64,000 nucleotides of DNA from Schlesneria sp. (GTDB taxonomy: Bacteria > Planctomycetota > Planctomycetia > Planctomycetales > Planctomycetaceae), in assembly GCA_028291515.1 (NCBI GenBank), contig JAQGHU010000107.1:99523-163522 (forward strand), given 5' to 3'. Both the position numbers and the translations under genes were made by a program. This document shows, in pieces, positions 44,347-52,094 of the stretch (its first letter is position 1; each line of letters opens with the position of its first letter). The notes under the pieces were generated by a model, which ran no database searches, was not told the origin of the DNA, and saw nothing but the letters and a program-made list of their open reading frames with translations.

Positions 44347-45894
44347 TTATGCCGTCGCTGCTTCCATCAGCTTCTGCTCTGTGAACTCACCACGGCGGAA
44401 TTCACCCGTCAGCCGACCTTCGCACAGGACCAGGATTCGATCGCACACGGCGATCAGTTCGGGTAATTCGCTGGACGTGATAATGATTGCCAGGCCTTCG
44501 CGACACAGATCGTCGATCAGTCGGTAAATCTCTGCTTTGGCTCCCACATCGATGCCGCGAGTTGGATCGTCCAGCAGCAGCAACTTGGGCTTCGTTCGCA
44601 GAGCCCGCGCGATGATGCACTTTTGTTGATTGCCGCCACTGAGGCTGGTGATCGCCGCGGACTGGCCTGCCGTTTTCACTCGCAAGGTGATGATCGATTC
44701 GGCGGCGGCGGCACTTTCTGACGCGGTGCTGATGAATCCCGCTGATGAGCAATCGTCCAGTGAGGACAGCGTGATATGTTCGCGCACGTCCATCGTTGTG
44801 AAGAGGCCGAATCGTTTGCGGTCTTCTGTGACCAGTGCGATACCCGCTCGCAACGCTTGCTCGGGGTGTGAGAAGATGACGGGCGAACCATTCAGTTCGA
44901 TGCGGCCCAAGGGGGCTTCGGGACTGGCACCATAGAAGCATTCAAGTAGTTCGGTGCGCCCTGCCCCCATCAATCCGGCAATGCCGACGACCTCTCCTTT
45001 GCGGACGGAAAGGTTGATGTCCTTCAAACGCCACTCGCGCACGTGACCTCGCCACGGCAGCGACAGGCCGGTCACATTCAACACGCATGCTCCCGACTGA
45101 CGGTTGGCCCCATACTCGCTTTCGCCGATGTCACGACCAACCATCAGGTGTGTGATTTCGCGTGGCGTCGTCGAGATACGATCCAGCGTCTTAACGACTT
45201 TGCCATCGCGCAGCACGGTGATTCGATCCGCGTTTCGAAAGACTTCGTCCATCTTGTGCGAGATGTAAATGATTGTCACCCCCTGCTCGCGCAATCGGGC
45301 GATGATTCGGAATAGCCGCTCGACTTCAGATTCCGTGAGCGCGCTGGTCGGTTCGTCCATGATCAGGATTTGCGAGCCGTCGCCGGAGATGTCTTTATTG
45401 CGGTCGCGCTGCTTCAACGCTTTAGCAATTTCAACCAGTTGCTGATCGCCGATCCGCAATGTTCGTACGGGCTGACGCGGATCGATCTGGCATTCCAGCG
45501 GTGCGAATAGTTCGGCCGCTTCGCGTTCCATGCGACGATCGTCGATGAATCCCAGCGACGTGCGCAGTTCGCGACCCAAAAAGATATTGGCTGCGACCGA
45601 CAGATCACCCACCAGGTTCAACTCCTGATGAATGATGCTGATGCCACGTTCTTCCGCATCACGAGTCCCCGTCAGTGCCAGTGGCCGATCGCCGACGATG
45701 ATCTGGCCGTCGTAGTCGGTGATGACGCCGGACAGGATTTTCATCAGCGTGCTTTTACCGGCCCCGTTCTCGCCGCAGAGTGCTAGAAATTCCCCCGGCC
45801 TGACATCGAACGAAACGTCCTGCAACGCGATCACCGCGTGAAAACGCTTGGTCACGTTTTCGAATCGAATCAGCGGGGAAGCACTAGCGACCAC
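44347..45894 (-). CDS. CUT2-type sugar ABC transporter, ATP-binding protein
   Basis: A 515-residue double ABC ATPase of the RbsA/MglA type. The first half has Walker A GENGAGKST, signature LRIGDQQLVEIAKAL and Walker B ILIMDEPTSAL. The second half has the degenerate Walker A GLMGAGRTE usual for this family, signature LSGGNQQKCIIARAL and LLLDDPTRGIDVG. It would energise uptake of a pentose or similar sugar through the permease encoded 97 bases upstream. The periplasmic binding protein is not found in the window, which is atypical. A single CCAATCTCTTGGCGAGA repeat arm lies between the two genes. Confidence 0.92.
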   Translation of the reverse strand: MVASASPLIRFENVTKRFHAVIALQDVSFDVRPGEFLALCGENGAGKSTLMKILSGVITDYDGQIIVGDRPLALTGTRDAEERGISIIHQELNLVGDLSVAANIFLGRELRTSLGFIDDRRMEREAAELFAPLECQIDPRQPVRTLRIGDQQLVEIAKALKQRDRNKDISGDGSQILIMDEPTSALTESEVERLFRIIARLREQGVTIIYISHKMDEVFRNADRITVLRDGKVVKTLDRISTTPREITHLMVGRDIGESEYGANRQSGACVLNVTGLSLPWRGHVREWRLKDINLSVRKGEVVGIAGLMGAGRTELLECFYGASPEAPLGRIELNGSPVIFSHPEQALRAGIALVTEDRKRFGLFTTMDVREHITLSSLDDCSSAGFISTASESAAAAESIITLRVKTAGQSAAITSLSGGNQQKCIIARALRTKPKLLLLDDPTRGIDVGAKAEIYRLIDDLCREGLAIIITSSELPELIAVCDRILVLCEGRLTGEFRRGEFTEQKLMEAATA

Positions 45895-45991
45895 GATTGA
45901 GATCCAGACTTAGGGTTGAACTATCTTCTCTGATCAAGCCCCAATCTCTTGGCGAGAGCGGCTTCGCGGGATCGAGCATCTTGACCAACAG

Positions 45992-47641
45992 CTAGGGAAC
46001 AGTTTGAAGATTTGCTTGCGATCGTTTCACACGTATCAAACCTGAGGGTGTAACCTTCGTTCCCGTCACGTCCAGTCGCGTGATGGGGCCATTGCCATCC
46101 CAGGTTTTGCGAATGACATCCACGCCAGCGTCAGTGATCGCCGTATCTCGCAACAGAAGCTCGCTGATATTTGGGAAGTATTTCAGCTTGGGGACAATTC
46201 GCTTGAACGTCGCGTCGCTGCAGGGGGTTCCATTCAGATCGACGATGATTCCCTGGTCCCCTTCGGTGATTCTGCCTCCCAAGGCGACGATCGCTGACAT
46301 GGCCGCTCGCCGTTGAACGCGAGGGTAGGCCACATCACAACCGATCACGGTCACGACCAGCAGTCCCGCCCAAACGGCACCGATCAGTTGCTTGTTTGCT
46401 CTGGACCATCCCGCACGAATGATCAACAACAGCGACAGTGTCGCGACCGCGGCAATGACCGCCTGCCAGCCGGCATCCATCTGCGTGCGACCTTCGATTA
46501 ACTTGGCTCCCAGCAGCGCCATCATCATTCCCGCCAGCAAGGTCAAGTTCAGCAACGTGACCCAGCCCAGCGGGCCGGCAAATAATCGACGTGGTCCCGA
46601 TGCGGCTGACGAAGATCGGGTAAACGTCACTGCGAACACGACCAGCACGCCGACGATCAGGCCTTCATAGACATCGGCACCGGTCTTGATGATCTTCGCC
46701 ACGCCATCGATGACGACTCGCAAAAACAGCGAACCCAGCAGCGTGCCGGGAATCGTTCCCACGCCCCCTTGCAGACTGCACCCACCCACAACAGCCGCAG
46801 CGATGGCATTCAGTTCATAACCGCGTCCCGATGTCTGCGGGTCGGCGACGCTAAGCTGACTGACGTACAGGATCCCCGCCAGCGAAGAGAGCACCGCGCT
46901 GATACAGTAGGCCAGCCACTTCAAACGATCGGTCTGAATACCACTTAGTCTCGCCGCTTGTTCATTGCCGCCCAAGGCATACAGATGCCGCCCCGTTACG
47001 GTCTTGCTCAGCAGCAGCCACAGTAAGAATCCGACCACCAGTACGATCGCGACCAGATTCCAGGCGGTTCCCGAGATCGCACCGGAGAGCTCGCGGAACG
47101 AGCGATCGGCGATGTTGATTTGAGTCTTGGCACCGCCAGATACCGCGGCGGTGACCGATTCGATGATGGCCCGGCTAAGACTTCTTAAGCCGACCAGCGT
47201 CCCCAGAGTCGCGACGAACGGCGGAAGTCCGACCTCGGTGATCAACCACGCATGCAGGCTGCCGATCAACACGCCGACCAGCAGCGTTCCCAATATCGCG
47301 GCCGCGATCACACCCGAGCCGATCGGTTTCGATTGTTCAACCGCTTCCGGAGCCATCAGCAACATCAGCGTGGCACAAATTGTGCCGCTGAAGGCGACGA
47401 CAGATCCCGTCGAAAGATCGATGCCGCCTGCAATGATGACGACCGCGGCCCCCAACGCGTACAGCGACAAGAGGGCCGTCTGTCGCGACAGATCGATCGT
47501 GCTGAGACGCCATTGAGTGAAATAGTTATGGTTCTTATCGAAGACCGTCGTCAGCACCAGCACGACGAACACGGCGGCGAGCAGTGCAAACTCGTGCCGT
47601 CGCCAGAAGCGATTGGCGTGGCCATCAAGATTGGTCATCAA
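45992..47641 (-). CDS. CUT2-type sugar ABC permease with a leucine-rich tail
   Basis: A 549-residue protein. Residues 1-350 are an RbsC-type permease: ALYALGAAVVIIAGGIDLSTGSVVAFSG, VGLPPFVATLGTLVGLRSLSRAII, GNEQAARLSGI and LNAIAAAVVGGCSLQGGVGTIPGTLLGSLFL are all standard. The C-terminal 200 residues are not part of RbsC: two to three extra hydrophobic segments (LLNLTLLAGMMMALLGAKL; VIAAVATLSLLLIIRAG), then a soluble part, IIVDLNGTPCSDATFKRIVP, LKYFPNISELLLRDTAITDAGVDVIRKTW and ITRLDVTGTKVTPSGL, which reads as leucine-rich repeats. The fused tail is unusual for a sugar permease. The ATPase gene follows. Confidence 0.9.
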   Translation of the reverse strand: MMTNLDGHANRFWRRHEFALLAAVFVVLVLTTVFDKNHNYFTQWRLSTIDLSRQTALLSLYALGAAVVIIAGGIDLSTGSVVAFSGTICATLMLLMAPEAVEQSKPIGSGVIAAAILGTLLVGVLIGSLHAWLITEVGLPPFVATLGTLVGLRSLSRAIIESVTAAVSGGAKTQINIADRSFRELSGAISGTAWNLVAIVLVVGFLLWLLLSKTVTGRHLYALGGNEQAARLSGIQTDRLKWLAYCISAVLSSLAGILYVSQLSVADPQTSGRGYELNAIAAAVVGGCSLQGGVGTIPGTLLGSLFLRVVIDGVAKIIKTGADVYEGLIVGVLVVFAVTFTRSSSAASGPRRLFAGPLGWVTLLNLTLLAGMMMALLGAKLIEGRTQMDAGWQAVIAAVATLSLLLIIRAGWSRANKQLIGAVWAGLLVVTVIGCDVAYPRVQRRAAMSAIVALGGRITEGDQGIIVDLNGTPCSDATFKRIVPKLKYFPNISELLLRDTAITDAGVDVIRKTWDGNGPITRLDVTGTKVTPSGLIRVKRSQANLQTVP

Positions 47642-47889
47642 CGCGGATCCCAGAAATGAAAGACGGGCAACCGAGGTCGCAGCGAGCGAGAACCGACCGA
47701 GCTACCTCGGGCCTGAAGAGTGGGCCGACATTCTACGCATTCGCGCAGTCATCGCCATCCCATGATGCGACCAGTCCCTATCCGAAAACGACATTTCGGA
47801 CGGCAAAGTCACGAGTCGGCGCAATCGTTTCTAGAACCTGACCGCGCTAATCCGACATTGCGACTCGGCAGATATTTTGCGCCCGCCTC

Positions 47890-48022
47890 CGTCATTCCCG
47901 CGCAGTCGGGAATCCAGAGCGTGAAGGGACGGTGTCGATGCGAGAAAGACGAATCTCGTCCGATCCCAGCGTGGGATGATTCGGTGCCGAATGACTAGAT
48001 TCCCGCCTGCGCGGGAATGACG
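47890..48022. repeat. dRS3-like paired repeat element, copy C
   Basis: Arms at 47890-47917 and 47995-48022 are reverse complements with the ATTCCC...GGGAAT core. The inner part AAGACGAATCTC, TCCGATCC and GATGATTCGGTGCCGAA is shared with copies A and B, which marks them as one element family. It sits in the 420-base gap between the sugar permease and phnX, in which no gene is seen, and could isolate the two operons. Confidence 0.85.
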
Positions 48023-48061
48023 GGTCGCCAGAGTGTCCGGCTGAGTCGATTCATCTCCGTC

Positions 48062-48868
48062 TCAGTCGACCATGGCAATCGATTGAATCTCGCGGATGAG
48101 ATCTGGAAGTTTCGCGACAGAGTCGATCACGAAATGAGCGCCGGTCGATCGAAATTCATCTTGAATTGTCATCAATCGAGAACGCAGATCTTTTGGTGAG
48201 AGCGCGGCCACTTCTTCTGCCGACAGCCCCATGGAGTTGCCGGTTTGGCTGATCGCGACTGTGGTGGCCCCGGCGTTGAGGCCGGCCTTAATTCCGACCC
48301 TGGTGTCATCGACTATGATAATTGACCCGAACGGATAGACATCCAACTGTTGTGCTGCCGCAAAATTCATCCAAGGGGCCGGGCGACCCTCTGGAACGTC
48401 GTCGGCGCAGATCACGACATCGGGCGTGTATCCCTCTGCCGCCGCCAGTGGCACGACGACTTCCATCAACGCTCGGGTGTAGCCCGTGGTCGAACCGATC
48501 TTCAATCCCATGTCACGCAACTGCGAAATGGCTGCCGGAACACCGGGAATGACTTTGGTTTCTCGGGCGAGAACTTCCAACTGAAGCGGCAGGAATTCGT
48601 CATACATCGCCTGAATATCGCTATCGTGCAGCGATCGTCCGTGTTGTTTGTACCACGCATCCGCGATGCGGGGAAGCATGGCGATTTCGATGATGTGATC
48701 GCGTTTCGCTCGGCCCATTGGGCCGCGGGCTTCGGCTGTCGTGATATCGACGCCGTGCCTGCGGAAGACTTCGACAAACGCCTGGGCTGGAGCACCGCTT
48801 CCATAGTCCACAGTGACGCCGGCCCAATCCAGTATCACGGCCTTGATGGCCTTTCCATAGATGCTCAC
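48062..48868 (-). CDS. phnX: Phosphonoacetaldehyde hydrolase (phosphonatase)
   Basis: A 268-residue HAD-superfamily enzyme starting at GTG 48868 (VSIYGKAIKAVILDWAGVTVDYG), with GGAGG seven bases upstream. The nucleophile is D14 (family: DWAGTTVDYG), the Schiff-base lysine is K55 in GPMGRAKRDH, and CADDVPEGRPAPWM and IIVDDTRVGIKAGLNAGA complete the pattern. It hydrolyses phosphonoacetaldehyde to acetaldehyde and phosphate using magnesium. Its start overlaps the stop codon of the FAD oxidase as GTGA, which couples their translation. No PhnW transaminase is nearby, so the aldehyde probably comes from the FAD enzyme. Confidence 0.95.
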   Translation of the reverse strand: MSIYGKAIKAVILDWAGVTVDYGSGAPAQAFVEVFRRHGVDITTAEARGPMGRAKRDHIIEIAMLPRIADAWYKQHGRSLHDSDIQAMYDEFLPLQLEVLARETKVIPGVPAAISQLRDMGLKIGSTTGYTRALMEVVVPLAAAEGYTPDVVICADDVPEGRPAPWMNFAAAQQLDVYPFGSIIIVDDTRVGIKAGLNAGATTVAISQTGNSMGLSAEEVAALSPKDLRSRLMTIQDEFRSTGAHFVIDSVAKLPDLIREIQSIAMVD

Positions 48869-49995
48869 TGCCAAGCCTCCCAGTCTCGTTCGGCCAATCC
48901 AAAAGACATCGTCATGCCGGCGCCACCTGTTCCCGTCCGGACGAAGACGTTCGGCAGCGGTTCGGCACCAAAAATAGGCTGTTCCGGATGTTTCGCGTAA
49001 ATCCCGTGCCACCGCTGGGCGATGGTCCAATCAGGGAGTTGAATAATTTTGCGCAATTCTCGCAGCATCAGGTCGTCAATGATCGCCTTGTCGAACGGTT
49101 CGATCTCTGTGTCGTATTCGTGCGAGTCGCCCAGGATCACGCATCCTTCGTCGTTCTGCGATGCCATCACGTGGATGCCGAATTGATCCAACTCAGGAGT
49201 CTCGACCGCGACTCGTTGTTTGAGGGCTACCAGGCTGGGGCAGACATCAAAGTTGTGATAGTGGCGCAGCGTCAGTCCACTGGCCAGGTGTGGACCGATC
49301 CGCCAACCGCGGGCCTGTGATTCCGTCTTCATCATCTGCAGCTTGCAGAGCTTAAGGCCGGATGTTGCCAGAATATCTGGGTACAACATCGCGAGATCCG
49401 CACCACCGCAAACGATCACCCGATCGAATGGGGACCACAATCGATCGTGGGTACGGATATTTCGATCCTGATCAATGTCGGTGACCATCGTGTCGAACTG
49501 AAACTGGGCTCCATACGTCCTGGCCAACCAAGCCGGCATGGCACGAATGGCGGCGGGTGGATTGACGCAGACTTCGCTTGGACTATAGAGGCCCCCTAGC
49601 AAACGGTCGGGATTTGCTGCCGGTGTTGCGGCGGCCACTTGGTTTGGGTCGAGCAATGAACATTCATAGCCCAACGACGGCGCGAGCGAATGGAATTCCT
49701 GCAACACAGCCCATTCATCTTCGCGATGCGCAAGATGGATCGAGCCGCAGGGGTTCGTCCAGATGCCCGCTTGCTTAGAGAGTGTCAACCATCGGTCGCG
49801 ACTGCGGAGAGCAACGGGGTATAGCTCGGCCGGTTGGCCAACGGGCCAGACCATTCCAAAATTTCGAATGGATGCGCCGCTCGCGCGAGGAGAACGTTCG
49901 AAGACCATGACGCGATGACCGCGTTCCGCAGCAGACCAGGCATGAGACAGGCCAACAATCCCGGCCCCGATCACTGCGACATCCAGTTTCTGCAC
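48865..49995 (-). CDS. FAD-dependent amine oxidoreductase of phosphonate operons
   Basis: A 376-residue enzyme of the DadA/glycine oxidase fold from GTG 49995 (VQKLDVAVIGAGIVGLSHAWSA), with GGAG ten bases upstream. The FAD site is GAGIVG (10-15). ASGASIRNFGMVWPVGQPAELYPVALRSRDRW and LASGLTLRHYHNF are features of the TIGR03364 group found in phosphonatase operons. Related enzymes (the PbfC/PbfD type) have been reported to oxidise aminoethylphosphonate or its N-methyl form to phosphonoacetaldehyde. That reaction would feed PhnX next door. The gene starts within the stop codon of the PhnZ-like gene (TAGTG). Confidence 0.9.
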   Translation of the reverse strand: MQKLDVAVIGAGIVGLSHAWSAAERGHRVMVFERSPRASGASIRNFGMVWPVGQPAELYPVALRSRDRWLTLSKQAGIWTNPCGSIHLAHREDEWAVLQEFHSLAPSLGYECSLLDPNQVAAATPAANPDRLLGGLYSPSEVCVNPPAAIRAMPAWLARTYGAQFQFDTMVTDIDQDRNIRTHDRLWSPFDRVIVCGGADLAMLYPDILATSGLKLCKLQMMKTESQARGWRIGPHLASGLTLRHYHNFDVCPSLVALKQRVAVETPELDQFGIHVMASQNDEGCVILGDSHEYDTEIEPFDKAIIDDLMLRELRKIIQLPDWTIAQRWHGIYAKHPEQPIFGAEPLPNVFVRTGTGGAGMTMSFGLAERDWEAWQ

Positions 49996-50573
49996 TACTT
50001 CTTTTCTCCAAGAACGCAATCGATGTAGTTGGCGAAATGAGCAAGAGTAGGTGTCTGCATGTCAGGAACTTTTGCCGCGTCGTCCCAGCGGCGTAAGGCG
50101 ACGGCCGCCTCGCAGAACGGATGCGCCGCGAATTCTCGACACTCGTTCTCAGACATGGGGCCTCCCTGCAACTGCAAACTTAGCAGAGAAGGTGGGCTCA
50201 GTTCCTCCAGGTATGTTGCTTCGACAGCGCAGAGATATCGCTTCGCCGCCACGTGCAACCGGACAGGCTCGATAACGTCAGATTCAAAATGCTTCCGCAG
50301 CCAGCGTGCTGCCAATGATTCATGGCGGTCATCGACCCCCTGATCGGGGGCGTCATCCGGCAGGCGATGCAGCAAGTGGCCAACATCGTGTAGCAGCGCG
50401 GCGACGATCAGTGCCGGACTGGACCGCGCCTGTTCCGCGAAGAGTGCCGCCTGCAAGGCATGTTGTTGCTGCGTCACGGCTTCTCCACCGTATTCCGAAT
50501 CACCTCGTTCGTTGAACAGGTGAAGAATGTCTACGGTTGTTGGCGCGTGCGACCGCGTCGGTTCGTCCTGCAT
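49995..50573 (-). CDS. PhnZ-like HD-domain di-iron phosphonate oxygenase
   Basis: A 192-residue HD-domain protein with GAGGA upstream of the start. It carries every PhnZ landmark: Y28 and E31 in EYGGEAVTQQQH, H38, the H62/D63 pair in LLHDVGHLL, H84 in DRHESLAARWL, H107 and K111 in HVAAKRYL, QGGPMSENE, and D164 in RRWDD. In PhnZ these residues bind a mixed-valence di-iron site that uses oxygen to split (R)-2-amino-1-hydroxyethylphosphonate into glycine and phosphate. The hydroxylase PhnY that makes this substrate is not in the window. Start of a three-gene operon with the FAD oxidase and phnX. Confidence 0.88.
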   Translation of the reverse strand: MQDEPTRSHAPTTVDILHLFNERGDSEYGGEAVTQQQHALQAALFAEQARSSPALIVAALLHDVGHLLHRLPDDAPDQGVDDRHESLAARWLRKHFESDVIEPVRLHVAAKRYLCAVEATYLEELSPPSLLSLQLQGGPMSENECREFAAHPFCEAAVALRRWDDAAKVPDMQTPTLAHFANYIDCVLGEKK

Positions 50574-50618
50574 TTCAATCAGTCCTCATCAATCCTTCAT
50601 CATACCGAATCGGACAAC

Positions 50619-50628
50619 CAGTATACTG
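50619..50628. promoter_or_regulatory. CAGTATACTG palindrome in the divergent phosphonate spacer
   Basis: A ten-base perfect palindrome in the 195-base gap between the two divergent phosphonate operons. TATACT within it would serve as a -10 for the plus strand; TATGAT on the minus strand lies 15-20 bases off. A shared operator for both directions is plausible but unproven. Confidence 0.35.
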
Positions 50629-50768
50629 CCGCCGTAGCGAGAGACGATGAAGACTCGATGAAAATCGAGAACCGAACTGTGAAGTCCCGAAGTTCGCGAA
50701 TTGTAGATCGAGGAAGGGGCATTTCAAATTGGAATCGCTCCGACCAAGCTTGGCGTTGAAGGAAACTC

Positions 50769-52094
50769 ATGAACGATGGCGGACTCACGTTGGCCCCTGT
50801 TTCGGGAACCCGCCAGCGACGGCAGGACCTGTTCTGGCTCATTTGGGCCGCTGCCGCGGCGTTCGGATGTTATTTCTGCATGTACGCCTTTCGCAAGCCA
50901 TTCACTGCGTCCAGCTATTCCGACACGACGCTCGGTGGAATCGGATTCAAGACGGTGCTCGTCACCTCTCAGGTGATGGGCTACATGGTGTCGAAGTTTA
51001 TCGGCATCAAGATCATTGCCGAGATGCCTCCGCATCGGCGTGCGACGGGCATCGCCGTGCTGGTGGTGTGCGCCGAGTTGGCATTGGTACTGTTTGGTTT
51101 GATTCCGAGACCCTGGAATGCCCTCTGCCTGTTTGCGAACGGGCTGCCTTTAGGGATGATCTTTGGATTGATCCTGGGAATGCTCGAAGGGCGCAGGATG
51201 ACGGAAGCCCTCACCGCGGGTCTATGCGCCAGCTTCATCCTTGCGGATGGGGTCACCAAATCGGTGGGGGCGTGGCTGCTGAAGCAGGGCGTGACAGAGG
51301 ATTGGATGCCCTGCGTGGCCGGGGCTCTATTCCTGATCCCACTGGGTGTCTGCGTGGTGATGCTGTCGCGGATCCCGCCGCCGAATGTGCAGGACGTGGC
51401 GGCTCGCGCGGAACGGACGCCCATGAATCGCGATCAGCGTCGATCGTTTGTTCGTCGATATGCGCTGGGTCTGATTCCCCTATCGCTGATGTATCTGCTG
51501 GTCACAGTTGTGCGCAGCATTCGGGCCGATTACGCGCCCGAGATCTGGCGCGGTCTGGGAAGTCCTGCCGAGCCCGCGGTATTCGCTCAGTCTGAACTCT
51601 TGGTCGTGTTCGGTGTTCTGGCCGTCAATGGGTCTGCTGTGTTGATCAAAGACAACCGCCGCGCGTTCTTCATATCGCTGGCAACGTGTGCAGGCGGCTT
51701 TTGCCTGCTGCTGGCCGCGCTGCTGGCTCGCCGAAATCATTTGCTGGGTGACTTCGGTTTTATGGTCGCAGTCGGATTGGGGCTATATCTGCCCTACGTG
51801 GCCATGCACACCACGGTGTTCGAGCGAATGCTGGCGATGACGCGCGAGCGAGGCAACATCGGCTTTCTCATGTATGTTGTCGATTCAGTGGGATATCTCG
51901 GCTATGTTGCGGTGATGGTCGCGCACAACTTTGGACCGAAGGCTCACGATCTGGTAGGCTTGCTCACATCCGCGTGTTGGGTCTCAATCGGTCTGTCGGC
52001 TGGATGTCTGGTGATGAGTTGGGTCTACTTCAGCGCGATTACCTCCGCACCAATCGCTTCACACGTTGTGGAACCTGCCGAAGGCCTTGCATGA
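50769..52094 (+). CDS. MFS transporter (DUF5690-like) of the phosphonate locus
   Basis: A 441-residue integral membrane protein, with AAGGA just before the start, and about twelve hydrophobic helices. The stretch FGCYFCMYAFRKPFTASSYSD in the first helix is a hallmark of the organophosphate/DUF5690 branch of the major facilitator superfamily. An internal loop of about 45 residues near 215-260 divides the two halves. By position it would import a phosphonate or exchange phosphate for it; this is inferred from the divergent phosphonate operon. Its stop codon overlaps the start of the following dehydrogenase (ATGA). Confidence 0.85.
   Translation: MNDGGLTLAPVSGTRQRRQDLFWLIWAAAAAFGCYFCMYAFRKPFTASSYSDTTLGGIGFKTVLVTSQVMGYMVSKFIGIKIIAEMPPHRRATGIAVLVVCAELALVLFGLIPRPWNALCLFANGLPLGMIFGLILGMLEGRRMTEALTAGLCASFILADGVTKSVGAWLLKQGVTEDWMPCVAGALFLIPLGVCVVMLSRIPPPNVQDVAARAERTPMNRDQRRSFVRRYALGLIPLSLMYLLVTVVRSIRADYAPEIWRGLGSPAEPAVFAQSELLVVFGVLAVNGSAVLIKDNRRAFFISLATCAGGFCLLLAALLARRNHLLGDFGFMVAVGLGLYLPYVAMHTTVFERMLAMTRERGNIGFLMYVVDSVGYLGYVAVMVAHNFGPKAHDLVGLLTSACWVSIGLSAGCLVMSWVYFSAITSAPIASHVVEPAEGLA

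Noticed and set aside
50729..51595. 288-codon plus-strand open frame
   Set aside because: Same strand but different frame from the transporter gene, Arg/Cys/Gly-rich; typical frame shadow.
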